The translations under genes and the position numbers were made by a program. This document shows positions 51,796 through 61,471 of a stretch of DNA of 64,000 nucleotides, piece after piece. Position 1 is the first letter of the stretch. Each line of letters starts with the position of its first letter. Origin of the DNA: DATKHR01 sp035510155 (GTDB lineage Bacteria > Acidobacteriota > Vicinamibacteria > Vicinamibacterales > CAVVIG01); NCBI GenBank assembly GCA_035510155.1, contig DATKHR010000111.1:1-64000 (forward strand), given 5' to 3'. The notes under the pieces were generated by a model. The model was not told the DNA's origin and searched no databases. It saw nothing but the letters and a program-made list of their open reading frames with translations.

Positions 51796-52971
51796 ATGAC
51801 GTTCACTCGCTCCACGGCACCTTGGGTTGCCATCGCCTTGGGCGTCGTTTTCTCAGAAGCCTCCGCACGTAGAGTTGATGTTGGGGGCTCTTGCGGGAAC
51901 CAACAGGAGACACCCACATATCAGGAACGCGACTTCCTCACGCGTGTGCGCCGGCTGACGGTCGAGGGGCGCCGCGCCGGCGAAGGATACTGGTCGCCGG
52001 ACGGCAAACGTCTCGTGTTTCAGAGCGAACGGGAGCCGGGCAACCCGTTCTATCAGATCTACGTGCTCGATCTCGCCACCGGGGAGACCAAGCGCATCTC
52101 ACCGGGCACGGGCAAGACGACCTGCGCGTTCTTCCGGCCTGGCACCGACGAAATCGAGTTCGCCTCGACGCACGCCGACCCGAAATCACGGCAGCTGCAA
52201 GAGGAGGAGCTCACGTTCCGCGCGTCCGGCAAGGAGCGGCGTTACGCGTGGGACTACGACCCGTCCATGGACATCTACGCGTTCAATGAAAGCACAGGGG
52301 CGCTGCGACAGCTGACCACTGCGCGCGGCTATGACGCCGAAGGCAGCTACTCGCCCGATGGCCAGTGGATCGTGTTTTCCTCGATGCGCGACGCCTACAA
52401 CCGTGCTCTGAGCGACGTGGAGAAAAAACAGCTCGAGGCCGACCCGAGCTACTTCGGCGAGATCTATATCATGCGCGCCGACGGCAGCGGGCAGAAACGG
52501 CTGACGAACGCCCCCGGATACGACGGCGGGCCGTTTTTCACACCCGATGGACGGAAAATCATCTGGCGCCGGTTCGATGAGAAGGGGCTCATCGCCGACG
52601 TGTGGACGATGAACATCGATGGAACCGACCAGAAACAGATCACCGACTTCGGATCGATGAGCTGGGCGCCTTACATGCACCCTTCCGGGGCTTATTTCTT
52701 TTTCTCGTCCAACAAGCTCGGCTTCGAGAATTTCGAGATCTTCATCGCCGACGCTGCGGGCGAGAAGGAGCCGGTGCGCGTGACGTACTCGGATGGCTTC
52801 GACGGTCTGCCGGTACCGTCGCCCGACGGCCGGCAGCTCGCGTGGACAACGACGCGATCGGGCGGAGGCGGCGGGCAGCTGTTTCTGGCCGAATGGAATC
52901 ACCAGAAAGCGCTCGAAGCGCTGAAAAACTCCCCTCCGAAGAAGGCCCGCCGGGCATCGAGCGAAAAATGA
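51796..52971 (+). CDS. Exported PD40/TolB-like beta-propeller protein
   Basis: 391 residues. A signal-like start (APWVAIALGVVFSEASA) precedes blades with the PD40 signature: GEGYWSPDGKRLVFQSER, EGSYSPDGQWIVFSS, GPFFTPDGRKIIWRRF, WAPYMHPSGAYFFFSS and LPVPSPDGRQLAWTTT. These resemble the TolB C-terminal domain. It probably binds peptides or another protein in the periplasm. The stop overlaps the next ATG (ATGA), so it is coupled to the M28 peptidase and may supply substrate to it. Confidence 0.87.
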   Translation: MTFTRSTAPWVAIALGVVFSEASARRVDVGGSCGNQQETPTYQERDFLTRVRRLTVEGRRAGEGYWSPDGKRLVFQSEREPGNPFYQIYVLDLATGETKRISPGTGKTTCAFFRPGTDEIEFASTHADPKSRQLQEEELTFRASGKERRYAWDYDPSMDIYAFNESTGALRQLTTARGYDAEGSYSPDGQWIVFSSMRDAYNRALSDVEKKQLEADPSYFGEIYIMRADGSGQKRLTNAPGYDGGPFFTPDGRKIIWRRFDEKGLIADVWTMNIDGTDQKQITDFGSMSWAPYMHPSGAYFFFSSNKLGFENFEIFIADAAGEKEPVRVTYSDGFDGLPVPSPDGRQLAWTTTRSGGGGGQLFLAEWNHQKALEALKNSPPKKARRASSEK

Positions 52972-54866
52972 TGAACTGGACTCGCCTCTCTCGCGCTCGA
53001 CTGGGCGCCCGTGTGGGCGCCGTGGCCCTTGCCTGGCTCGGGCACGCGACGCTCGTCACGGCGCAGCCAGTCGCGACACACTCCAAAACGCGCCCAGCCC
53101 TGCAGGCGCTCGCGTCGCCACGCCTGGAAGGACGGCTCGCAGGATCGGAGGGCGAGAAGCTCGCCGCCGACTACCTCCAGTCCGAGCTGAGGCGCATCGG
53201 CGCCCGGCCTCTGCTTCTCCGGCTTCAGGAGGGGGAGCGTGCCGAGTACGTGATGCCGTTCGGCTTCACGGCGGGAACGCGAGACGCGGGGTCGATTCTG
53301 ACGGTCACCGGTGTGCCGTCGCCAGGGGGCGCTCAGCCGGCCGCGGGCAGCAGGCGCTTCGACACCCACACGGACGTGCGTGCCCTCTCGTTCTCCGATG
53401 ACGGCGAGGTCACCGGCGACGCCGTTTTCGCCGGTTACGGCATCGTCGTGCCCGAGAGCCAAACCTTCGGCTACGACAGCTACGCGACGCTGGACGTCAA
53501 GGACAAGATCGTCGTGGTCCTCCGTTATTTCCCGGAAGACGCCGATGAGAAGACACGCGGCATCCTTGCGCGCTACGCGGACCTTCGTTACAAGGCGATG
53601 GCCGCGCGCCAGCGCGGCGCGAAGGCGATGCTGGTCGTCACGGGGCCGCGCTCTCCGAATGCCGGCGAAACCGTCAGCATGGGCTTCGATACGGCGCTCT
53701 CGGGATCAGGCATCGTGGCAGCGAGCATCAGCGGCGCGGCGGCTCGGACGATCTTCGCGGCGCTGCCTGGAGAAAAAGCGCTCGACTCGATCCAGCAATC
53801 GCTCGACAGCGGCAATCCGCACGTGACCGGCTACCCAATGCCCGGCGTCAAAGTCACGATCCGCGCCAGCGTGCAACGGGAGCGGCGCACCGGCCACAAC
53901 GTGCTGGCGTACCTCCCGGCGACCGGTACCGAGGGGGCATCCAAGCCGTGGGTGGCCATTGGCGCCCACTACGACCACCTGGGCCACGGCGAAGCCGGCA
54001 ATACGTTGGCGAGCGGCGCCGAGCTCAACAAGGTTCACGCCGGGGCGGATGACAACGCGTCCGGCTCTGCCGCCGTGCTTGCCATGGCCGAAGAGCTCTC
54101 GAACGCTCCGCGCCATCGCAACGTGCTCCTGGCGTTCTGGTCTGGCGAAGAATTAGGTCTCCTCGGCTCCGCCGCGTTCGTCGCATCACCGCCCATCCCG
54201 CTTGATCGGATTGCGGCGTACCTGAACTTCGACATGGTCGGCCGCATGCAGGACAACAAGCTCATCGTGCAGGGCGCCGGCACGAGCCCGGAGTGGCCGA
54301 AGATTCTCGAGCAGGCGAATGTCGTCGCCGGCTTCGACCTTCAGGTGCAGGACGATCCCTACCAGCCGACGGACGTGGCGACCTTCAACAACGTGAGCAT
54401 TCCCTGTCTGAGCTTCTTCACCGGCGCGCACGCCGATTATCACAAGCCGTCCGACACCGCAGACAAGATCGATTACGACGACCTCGATCGTGTTGTCGAC
54501 TTCGCGGTCGCGATCGTCAGGCGGCTGGTCGACGCGGACCGGCCGCCGCAGTTTACGAAGGTCGAGCAGCAGCTGCAGCCGGGCAGCGGGCGCGCCGGCG
54601 TGCGGGTGTTCACGGGCACGATCCCCGACTACGCTTCCGACGCAAAGGGACTGCTGCTGAGCGGCGTCATCGGCGGCGGACCGGCCGAGCAGGCGGGATT
54701 GCGGAAAGGCGACGTCATCGTCCAGATCGGCGGGCAGACGATTACGAACATCTACGACTACACCTACGCGCTCGATGTGCTGAAGATCGGCCAACCCACG
54801 ACTGTGATCTACCTGCGTGACGGGAAGCGCCTCGAGACGACGCTGACTCCGGCGGCGCGCAAGTAG
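52968..54866 (+). CDS. Exported M28 aminopeptidase with PA and PDZ domains
   Basis: 632 residues. A signal peptide (GAVALAWLGHATLVTAQ) precedes a PA-like lid (about residues 90-260). The M28 di-zinc domain follows: GAHYDHLGHG (His), ADDNASGSAAV (bridging Asp), GEELGLLGS (Glu pair), NFDMVGRM (Asp) and HADYHKPSDTADK (His). The C-terminal 85 residues are a PDZ domain (GGGPAEQAGLRKGDVIVQIGG). It should remove N-terminal residues from peptides in the periplasm. Coupled to the PD40 gene. Confidence 0.92.
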   Translation: MMNWTRLSRARLGARVGAVALAWLGHATLVTAQPVATHSKTRPALQALASPRLEGRLAGSEGEKLAADYLQSELRRIGARPLLLRLQEGERAEYVMPFGFTAGTRDAGSILTVTGVPSPGGAQPAAGSRRFDTHTDVRALSFSDDGEVTGDAVFAGYGIVVPESQTFGYDSYATLDVKDKIVVVLRYFPEDADEKTRGILARYADLRYKAMAARQRGAKAMLVVTGPRSPNAGETVSMGFDTALSGSGIVAASISGAAARTIFAALPGEKALDSIQQSLDSGNPHVTGYPMPGVKVTIRASVQRERRTGHNVLAYLPATGTEGASKPWVAIGAHYDHLGHGEAGNTLASGAELNKVHAGADDNASGSAAVLAMAEELSNAPRHRNVLLAFWSGEELGLLGSAAFVASPPIPLDRIAAYLNFDMVGRMQDNKLIVQGAGTSPEWPKILEQANVVAGFDLQVQDDPYQPTDVATFNNVSIPCLSFFTGAHADYHKPSDTADKIDYDDLDRVVDFAVAIVRRLVDADRPPQFTKVEQQLQPGSGRAGVRVFTGTIPDYASDAKGLLLSGVIGGGPAEQAGLRKGDVIVQIGGQTITNIYDYTYALDVLKIGQPTTVIYLRDGKRLETTLTPAARK

Positions 54867-54889
54867 AACCCGACCGGACTCCGCGGGCG

Positions 54890-55822
54890 TCAGCGCCGAT
54901 TCAACCTGGCCAGCAGCGATTCGATCTGTTGTCGCAGCTGCAGCAGCCTCGCCCGCTCCACGGTGACCGTGTCGGCACGCCCGGCTTCACCGGGCCGGGC
55001 GTCAGCTTGTTTTTCAGAACCTGGTCTCTCATTACCCGGCCTCACGCCGGAGGTACCGATCGCCGAGGGTATCGAATTGCCGAGCATGCGATCGATCATC
55101 TGCTCGGCATCAATGAGCTGGGCCCGCAGCTCCGCGTCGCCGATGGAACGGCCTGCCGATCGAGCGTCCAGGCTCGAGGCGCCCATGGAGGTCTGAGAGG
55201 TCGTCTCCAGTGAGTCGGTGCGAGGTCCAGGCCCACTCCGCCCGAGCGCGCGCAGGAACGGCGCGGCTTCGGTGGGCGCCGACAGCTCGCGGCTCGCGAG
55301 AACAGTGCTCGGTGCCGCCCCGCGGCCGTAGACGCTGATGTTCGCTCTTTCGTCGGCTATCAACTCACTCCCTGACAGATCAACCGGCACGAGCGGTCCC
55401 TTTGAGCGCTGGTAAGAAACAATTGCCTGGTTGCGCTCGAGCTGGACCCTGCTCTCCAGGATTCGCGTCACAGCCGATTCAGGCATCATCAGAACCACCA
55501 GATCGCCCCGGGAGAGCGGGCGGCTGCTCGTGAGTCGGACAAACAGCGGCGCGCTCCAACCGCCTGCGGATCGGCAACTCATCACGCCCCGGCCGATCCC
55601 GCCCGAGGCGCTGTCAGCTTCGGGCACGACGATCACGCAGTGCGCGCGGCCCCACGAGTCCGAGGGGATCTCGTCTCTCGCCTGCCCCACGACTCTCGCG
55701 CCGCCGGCGAGGCGACCCGCCACGTCTTCATCACTCCGGCGGCCCGTATCTTGCGCCGCGGCGGCTTCTGCCAAGCAAGCCGCGGCAAGCAGCACCCCGA
55801 CGGCAGCAAACCCGCGGATCAT
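54890..55822 (-). CDS. Exported SYLF (Ysc84-like) protein
   Basis: 310 residues; GGAGGTG precedes ATG 55822. Signal peptide to about residue 22. Residues 45-170 have the SYLF-type pattern (IVVPEADSASGGIGRGVMSCRSAGGWSAPLFVRL, SAVTRILESRVQLE), a lipid-binding domain. The C-terminal half is low-complexity and ends in a coiled-coil helix (RARLLQLRQQIESLLARLNRR). Possibly binds phosphoinositide-like lipids or envelope lipid. Divergent to the ParB-like gene. Confidence 0.8.
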   Translation of the reverse strand: MIRGFAAVGVLLAAACLAEAAAAQDTGRRSDEDVAGRLAGGARVVGQARDEIPSDSWGRAHCVIVVPEADSASGGIGRGVMSCRSAGGWSAPLFVRLTSSRPLSRGDLVVLMMPESAVTRILESRVQLERNQAIVSYQRSKGPLVPVDLSGSELIADERANISVYGRGAAPSTVLASRELSAPTEAAPFLRALGRSGPGPRTDSLETTSQTSMGASSLDARSAGRSIGDAELRAQLIDAEQMIDRMLGNSIPSAIGTSGVRPGNERPGSEKQADARPGEAGRADTVTVERARLLQLRQQIESLLARLNRR

Positions 55823-55852
55823 CGTGCACCTCCGCCGGACAGAATGCTGCAA

Positions 55853-55858
55853 TATGAT
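55853..55858 (+). promoter_or_regulatory. Candidate -10 box (TATGAT) of a leaderless transcript
   Basis: TATGAT ends 6 nt before the ATG at 55865. There is no Shine-Dalgarno. It is one of the closest matches to TATAAT in this set. Confidence 0.5.
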
Positions 55859-55864
55859 TGCCGC

Positions 55865-56815
55865 ATGCCGCCTCGAAAAAAGCCCGTTCGCCGGAAGAAA
55901 AGCGCACCCGGTTCGGTAGGCCTGTCCGCTGCCGAGACGCGACAGGTCGCCGATGCCGCCTTGGAGGCCCTCGTGTCGCACGTAGAGACGGACGGCGGCG
56001 CGGTCCTCGGGCGCTATCGGGACCCGTTCGGCGCCGAGCCGCTGCTGCTGGTAGCCCTGCCGATTGATAAGGTGGAACCCACGCCGTACCAACGCGATCC
56101 ATCCGATGCTCACGTCAAGCGTCTGATGGGCGTGATCGAGACCATCGGCCGGTTCCTGGATCCCATCGTGGCCGTGCGTGAAAACGGGCACTATCTGACG
56201 CCCAACGGTAATCATCGATTGCAAGCGCTCAAGCGGCTCGGCGCCAGGACCGTCGTCGCGCTGCTCGTCCCCGACCCGCGCGTCGCGTTCAGGATCCTGG
56301 CGCTCAACACCGAGAAAGCGCACAACCTGCGCGAGAAGTCGCTCGAAACTATCCGAATGGCGCGCGCACTGGCGACCACGAGCGATCAGACCGAGCGTGC
56401 GTACGCCTTCGAGTTCGACCAGCCGGCGCTGTTGACTCTGGGGGTCTGCTATGAGGAGCGCCCGCGGTTCAGCGGCGGCGCCTACCAGTCGATCCTGCGT
56501 CGCGTCGACGAATTCCTCGACGAGCCCATCCGCAAGGCGCTCAAGGAACGCGAACGCCGCGGCCGGAAGATCCTGAAGCTCGACGACGGCGTGAGCGCGG
56601 CGGTCGAGAAGTTGAAAGCGAAGGGGCTCACCAGTCCTTATCTGAAGGCGTTCGTCGTCGCTCGCGTCAACTACACGCGCTTCTCGAAGGCGACGTCGTT
56701 CGACTTCGACGAAGCACTCGACAAGATCATCGCCAGCGCACAAAGGTTCAACGTCGATCGCGTGAAGCAGGAGGACGTCGCGAAAACCGGCGGCGGGCCC
56801 CCTGAGGAAGATTAG
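55865..56815 (+). CDS. ParB/Srx-superfamily N-domain protein
   Basis: 316 residues. A basic start (PPRKKPVRRKK) is followed by a ParB N-terminal-like domain (about residues 60-145; LPIDKVEPTPYQRDPSDAHVKRL, DPIVAVRENGHYLTPNGNHRLQALKRLG with the GxxR-like NGNHR signature). The C-terminus is helical and charged (KALKERERRGRKILKL), without a classical ParB helix-turn-helix. It has no parA nearby, so it is not a partition pair. These proteins may act as CTPase or as DNA/RNA-binding regulators; function unassigned. Confidence 0.82.
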   Translation: MPPRKKPVRRKKSAPGSVGLSAAETRQVADAALEALVSHVETDGGAVLGRYRDPFGAEPLLLVALPIDKVEPTPYQRDPSDAHVKRLMGVIETIGRFLDPIVAVRENGHYLTPNGNHRLQALKRLGARTVVALLVPDPRVAFRILALNTEKAHNLREKSLETIRMARALATTSDQTERAYAFEFDQPALLTLGVCYEERPRFSGGAYQSILRRVDEFLDEPIRKALKERERRGRKILKLDDGVSAAVEKLKAKGLTSPYLKAFVVARVNYTRFSKATSFDFDEALDKIIASAQRFNVDRVKQEDVAKTGGGPPEED

Positions 56816-56894
56816 GCTCGGCTCCCGGCAGCCACGCCGAGATTCCACGGTGTATCATCGATTCCGGGTAGGTTCGCCAGGAGGAGTTGCCCGT

Positions 56895-58466
56895 ATGGTG
56901 CGACGATTCGTGATGGTTGCCACGGTAGCCGGATGTCTGGGGGCATCCGGGTTCGCGTTCGCCCAGGAGCCGGCTGCACCCGCGCCCGCACGCGCGCAGG
57001 CGGGCCCCGCCGCCAGGTCAACGGTCGAGACCGCCGGTCCAGCCGAGGAGAAAATCTCTCAAACCTCGCACACGATCAGGCTCGAGGGGCAGGACATCAA
57101 GTACACCGCCACGGTCGGCACGCTCCCCATCCGGTTGGATGATGGGAGAGTGGCGGCGCGGATGTTCTTCGTCGCGTACACGAGAGACGGCGAGAACGCA
57201 AGAACACGGCCGCTGTCGTTCTTGTTCAACGGCGGGCCGGGCGCCGCGACAATCTGGCTGCACATGGGATCGTTTGCGCCTCGCCACGTGCAGATGGCCG
57301 ACGATGGGTTTCAGCCGGCACCGCCTTACCACCTCGTCGACAACGAGCAATCGCTGCTCGACGTAACCGACCTCGTGTTCGTGGACGCGATTGATACCGG
57401 CTACAGCCGCGCGGTCGGCGACACCGACAACAAGCAGTTTCATGGCGTGCGCGGCGATCTTCGAGCGTTCGGCGAGTTCATCAACGAGTACCTGAAGACC
57501 TACAGCCGGTTTCCGTCGCCGAAGTACCTGATTGGCGAAAGCTACGGCACGATTCGATCCGCGGGTCTTGCGAAGGAGCTGCAGGACCGCCACGGCATCG
57601 AGCTGAACGGCATTGTGCTGGTGTCTACGCTGCTGACGTACCAGACCTTGTCGCCCTCCGATCAGAACGACATCGCATACGCCGCGCACATCGAGACCTA
57701 CACGGCGACGGCGTGGTATCACAAGAAGCTGCCGGCGGATCTCGGCGATCTCAAAAGAGCCACCGACGCGGCCCGCGACTTTGCGTTCGGCGAGTATCTG
57801 ACAGCGCTCGCCCGGGGCAACCGGTTGGCCACGGCGGAGCGCACGGCTCTCGCACAGAAGCTCGCGCGATTCACGGGCCTCACTCCCGAGTACGTTTTGC
57901 GAGCGAACTTGCGCATCGCCCCCGGGCGGTTCAGAAAAGAGCTCCTCCGCGACCGGCGCCTCGTACTGGGGCGTCTCGACAGTCGATTCACGGCCGTCGA
58001 GGGCGACGCGGCCGGCGAGACCGAGGAGTTCGATATCTCGAATACGGCCGTCCAGGGCCCCTACACAGCGATGTTTCAGGACTATGTGAAAAACGACCTG
58101 AAGTGGCAAAGCGAACTGCACTATCCGACGTCAGGCAACGTGCGGCCTTGGAATTGGGATCCGTTCGAGAACCGCTACATGGACGAGACCGGCGCGCTGC
58201 TCTCGGCAATGTCGCACAATCCGTTTCTGAAGATCTTCGTCGCCCAGGGATACTACGACATGGCGACGGTCATGGGCGGGATGGAGCTCAACTTCGCGCA
58301 TCTCGGATACGACAAGACGTTCACCGATCGCGTGTCGTTCGGCTACTATGAGGCCGGCCACATGATTTACATCAGGGCTTCCGCTCACAAGGCGCTCAAG
58401 CAGGACGTCGTCCGGTTCTTCGAGGGCACTCGATCGGCGCGACCCACGGCGACGTCGCAGCAATAA
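56895..58466 (+). CDS. Exported serine carboxypeptidase, S10 family
   Basis: 523 residues. ATG 56895 is preceded by AGGAGGAG; signal peptide ends at FAFAQ. Catalytic Ser in GESYGTIRSAG, Asp in FVAQGYYDMAT, and His in YEAGHMIY, with the substrate-binding LSFLFNGGPGAATIW loop. These are all the marks of peptidase family S10. It should cleave C-terminal residues of peptides in the periplasm. A start 15 codons upstream has no Shine-Dalgarno. Confidence 0.93.
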   Translation: MVRRFVMVATVAGCLGASGFAFAQEPAAPAPARAQAGPAARSTVETAGPAEEKISQTSHTIRLEGQDIKYTATVGTLPIRLDDGRVAARMFFVAYTRDGENARTRPLSFLFNGGPGAATIWLHMGSFAPRHVQMADDGFQPAPPYHLVDNEQSLLDVTDLVFVDAIDTGYSRAVGDTDNKQFHGVRGDLRAFGEFINEYLKTYSRFPSPKYLIGESYGTIRSAGLAKELQDRHGIELNGIVLVSTLLTYQTLSPSDQNDIAYAAHIETYTATAWYHKKLPADLGDLKRATDAARDFAFGEYLTALARGNRLATAERTALAQKLARFTGLTPEYVLRANLRIAPGRFRKELLRDRRLVLGRLDSRFTAVEGDAAGETEEFDISNTAVQGPYTAMFQDYVKNDLKWQSELHYPTSGNVRPWNWDPFENRYMDETGALLSAMSHNPFLKIFVAQGYYDMATVMGGMELNFAHLGYDKTFTDRVSFGYYEAGHMIYIRASAHKALKQDVVRFFEGTRSARPTATSQQ

Positions 58467-58504
58467 CCGCGTCGAGGCGCCAAGTCAGCCGTGTGAGCGC
58501 GGCT

Positions 58505-60898
58505 TCATTGGTGCCCCGCCGTCGTTCGGCTCGTATCGCCTTTCAGGAACCGGGCGAGGAATTCGTCGAGGCGGTTGAACGCGGTCATCCAGCGCTTGTG
58601 CAGGAGCGTCTCGTGGGTGTCGTCTGGAAAGACGATCAGCTCGTAATACACGTGATGCGCGCGCAGCAGCTGGACCAATCCCGTGGTCTGCGAGAACTGG
58701 ACGTTCCGATCGTCGTCTCCATGGATCAGGAGCACCGGTGACTTCCAGGTGTCGATGGCGGAAATGGCCGACGACTGATACGAGACGTTGTCGGGATCGA
58801 GCGAGCTGCCCCACAGGTGAACGCCCGCGAGATCCACGCCGGCCTTGAAGATGTCGGAGTTTCGCGCGAGCGCCTGCGCCGTGAGCACCCCGCCGTAGGA
58901 CAATCCCCAGATGCCGACGCGGCCCGGATCCACGTCAGGACGCGACTGCAGATACTTCCCACCCGCCACGACGTCCTGGTACTCCGCGTTGCCGCGCCCA
59001 CCGGTGTTCGACGCCGTGCGGAACGACTTCCCGTACCCGATGCCGCTCCGATAGTTCACCGAGAGCACGACGTATCCCCGGCTCGCAAGCCACTGATTCA
59101 CCGCGTACGCGATGTGGTAGAAGTGCATGTAGTGGTAGCCGAGCAGCATCTGACGGATCGGCCCGCCGTGTACGAAGACGATCGCGGGGCGCCTCTCGCC
59201 TGGCTTCAAATCGTTCGGAAGAAACAGCTGATTATGAATCTCGAGACCGTCGGGAGCCTGCGTGATCACTGCCTGAGGACTGACCTCGTCCGCCACCGGA
59301 AAGTCCTTCGGCAGCGTGGGAAAGATGATCCTTGCCGATCCACCTTCCGCTGACACCATGCCGACCGACTGCGGCCGTTTCGCATCCGCGCTGAGCACCG
59401 CCACCTGCCGGCCCGAGGCCAGCGCAGCCGGGGAGGTCTCGATCGAGTCGCCGCGCGTCATCTGCACTGCCGGACCGCCGGCGACCGGCACCTTCCAGAT
59501 GTGGCGATGATCGATGTCGCCGGCGTTCGTGCAGTAATAAAGGTAAGCGCCGTCGCTCGACAGGCTGAAGTTCTCCACCATGCCGTCACCCGGAGTCAGG
59601 GCGACCGGCAGCTCGACCCCACCCGATTCGGGGCCCGGGTCGGATGTGACGCCCACTGTATAGACCCGAATCCATTCTTCCGGCTCCGCCTGGAAGATCA
59701 CGTGGTCCGTCCCGGCCCACCGAATCGCGTTGACAGCGGTGAATTGTCGGTCGTCGGGCTGGTTGTGCCAGAATTCGCGCGCCTCGCCGGTCTGAACATC
59801 CGCAACCCAGAATGAGAGCGTGTAACCACCCGCAAAGGCTGCCGTCGTCAGTCCTGGTCGCTCCGCCGGCTGGCCCGACTCTCCTGACCTGCCGCGTCCC
59901 GCCTGATCGGGCGACTGGCCGCCGCCCCCGCGTCCCTGACCGCCACGCCCGCCGTTGCGCACAGCGTTCAACGGGTTGTAAGCCGGTCCATCGGGGTTCC
60001 CGATGCTGCCGAGGCCCTGGTGCGCCTGCAGGCCGAAGGGCGTCCCGGGCCGGCGGATGAAGGCCACGCGCCTGCTGTCGGGCGACCATGTCGGACTCGC
60101 GTCGTGATCGACGCTCGGCGAGAGGAACTTGACGCCATGCGTCTTGAGGTCGTAGACACCTACGAACGCATGGTCGACCCGGTTACTGACGAACGCGAGT
60201 TTCTTGCCGTCAGGCGACCATTCCATGCCGCCGTTGGCGCCCCACGCTCTGATGATCGGCGCGCCGCGACGAGCGCCGGTCAGACGCGGGCTCGTCGACC
60301 GTTCTCCGGGGGGAGGCGTGGGACTGCCGGCTTCGGCCCGCGGGCTCACGTCGTAGGCGTAGATCTGCCCGTCCTTGGCGAACACGAGAGTCCCGCCATC
60401 GGGCGAGAGCACCGGCGACGTCCCCTCGCCAATCCTCCAGGCAGCCCCTCCACTGGTCCGCGCGGCCCACACCGTTCGCTCAGCGCCACTCGGATCGCTC
60501 GTCGGGTTCGCCACCCACCCGTCTCGGTTGGGCTCGGTTCCGCGGACGAACGTCACCACCATCCCGTCGTCCGAGATCCGAAGGTCGCTGATGTCGACGC
60601 CGTTGTCTTCCTCGAAGCCGGTGAGTCGAACCGGGCGGAAGTCGGGCGCCGCCGCGCTGTACACATTGCGCCGTCCGCGCTCGTACGCCCACCACGCGAC
60701 TCGGTCGGCCTTCTTGGCCGACACGAGATCCTGAGGATACGCCGGGCTCAGAAACTGTTCGATCGTTGGCCTCCCATCGATCGTCGACCCGGCGCCGATC
60801 GCGGCGGGCGAGGCCGCCCTCGAGACTGAACCTGGCGCGAAGGCTATCAACGCAAACGCGGTCGAGAACAACGCGGCACGAGCAAACAAACGGTTCAT
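58505..60898 (-). CDS. Exported prolyl oligopeptidase-family (S9) peptidase
   Basis: 797 residues. ATG 60898 has GGGAGGG 4 nt upstream; signal peptide to about residue 30. A PD40-type seven-blade propeller (residues 60-500) precedes an alpha/beta-hydrolase domain with GLSYGG (nucleophile Ser), HGDDDRNV (Asp) and DDTHETLLHKRW (His). A Gly/Arg/Gln-rich loop (NGGRGGQGRGGGGQS) is inserted near residue 310. Acts on peptides as a dipeptidyl- or acylaminoacyl-peptidase outside the cytoplasm. Confidence 0.93.
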   Translation of the reverse strand: MNRLFARAALFSTAFALIAFAPGSVSRAASPAAIGAGSTIDGRPTIEQFLSPAYPQDLVSAKKADRVAWWAYERGRRNVYSAAAPDFRPVRLTGFEEDNGVDISDLRISDDGMVVTFVRGTEPNRDGWVANPTSDPSGAERTVWAARTSGGAAWRIGEGTSPVLSPDGGTLVFAKDGQIYAYDVSPRAEAGSPTPPPGERSTSPRLTGARRGAPIIRAWGANGGMEWSPDGKKLAFVSNRVDHAFVGVYDLKTHGVKFLSPSVDHDASPTWSPDSRRVAFIRRPGTPFGLQAHQGLGSIGNPDGPAYNPLNAVRNGGRGGQGRGGGGQSPDQAGRGRSGESGQPAERPGLTTAAFAGGYTLSFWVADVQTGEAREFWHNQPDDRQFTAVNAIRWAGTDHVIFQAEPEEWIRVYTVGVTSDPGPESGGVELPVALTPGDGMVENFSLSSDGAYLYYCTNAGDIDHRHIWKVPVAGGPAVQMTRGDSIETSPAALASGRQVAVLSADAKRPQSVGMVSAEGGSARIIFPTLPKDFPVADEVSPQAVITQAPDGLEIHNQLFLPNDLKPGERRPAIVFVHGGPIRQMLLGYHYMHFYHIAYAVNQWLASRGYVVLSVNYRSGIGYGKSFRTASNTGGRGNAEYQDVVAGGKYLQSRPDVDPGRVGIWGLSYGGVLTAQALARNSDIFKAGVDLAGVHLWGSSLDPDNVSYQSSAISAIDTWKSPVLLIHGDDDRNVQFSQTTGLVQLLRAHHVYYELIVFPDDTHETLLHKRWMTAFNRLDEFLARFLKGDTSRTTAGHQ

Positions 60899-60915
60899 CA
60901 CGCCCTCCCAACCAC

Positions 60916-61413
60916 TCATGACCTGGTCCGATAGAACGCGATCATGTCCATCGGCTTCGCGGGCTGCGCCCCCATCTGCCGCAGCATCGTTGTGACCTGC
61001 CCGCGGTGGTAGCTCGCGTGGTTGACCACATGCTGGAGCATCTGCCAGAACGGCGACGCGCCGGCCGACCCGTTCAGCAGCTTGTATTCGATGACCTTCG
61101 TGACGCCTGACCCTCCGAGGCGGTTGGCAAACGCGCGCACGTTGGCTTCGGTTTCTGTCCACGCTCGGCGGATCGATGCGACGTCGGGATAGGGCTCGCT
61201 CGTCAACAACGCCGTCGGTGACGCCCCCTGCCAGCGCGAATACCACGCCCATTCGGCGGCGTACATGTGCACGACCGTTTCGCGGATCGACTTGAAGCTG
61301 CTGCCCAGGTCCCTTGCGTACTGCTCGGGGGGAAGCCTCTCGAGCGCGTCGAGCATGCGGTCGCGAGCCCAGTAGTGGTAGTCGAGCATCGTGATCAGAT
61401 CGTCAAGGGACAT
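60916..61413 (-). CDS. DinB-family metal-binding four-helix protein
   Basis: 165 residues. The DinB/YfiT fold is recognised by LDYHYWARDRMLDALERLP, the first metal His in ETVVHMYAAEWAWY and the pair in HVVNHASYHRGQ, followed by the PKPMDMIAF end. GAGG lies 5 nt upstream of ATG. Members include thiol transferases that use mycothiol or bacillithiol; no such pathway is visible here. It precedes the S9 peptidase gene by 17 bp. Confidence 0.88.
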   Translation of the reverse strand: MSLDDLITMLDYHYWARDRMLDALERLPPEQYARDLGSSFKSIRETVVHMYAAEWAWYSRWQGASPTALLTSEPYPDVASIRRAWTETEANVRAFANRLGGSGVTKVIEYKLLNGSAGASPFWQMLQHVVNHASYHRGQVTTMLRQMGAQPAKPMDMIAFYRTRS

Positions 61414-61419
61414 TTAAAC

Positions 61420-61460
61420 CTCGGATTGACCTCGGCATGTCTCGGATTGACCTCGGCATG
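61420..61460. repeat. Tandem 20-bp direct repeat
   Basis: Two identical copies of CTCGGATTGACCTCGGCATG (61420-61439 and 61441-61460), one base apart. They occupy most of the 58-bp gap between the DinB start and the proline dehydrogenase stop. Confidence 0.8.
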
Positions 61461-61471
61461 GCGTGAGCGTA

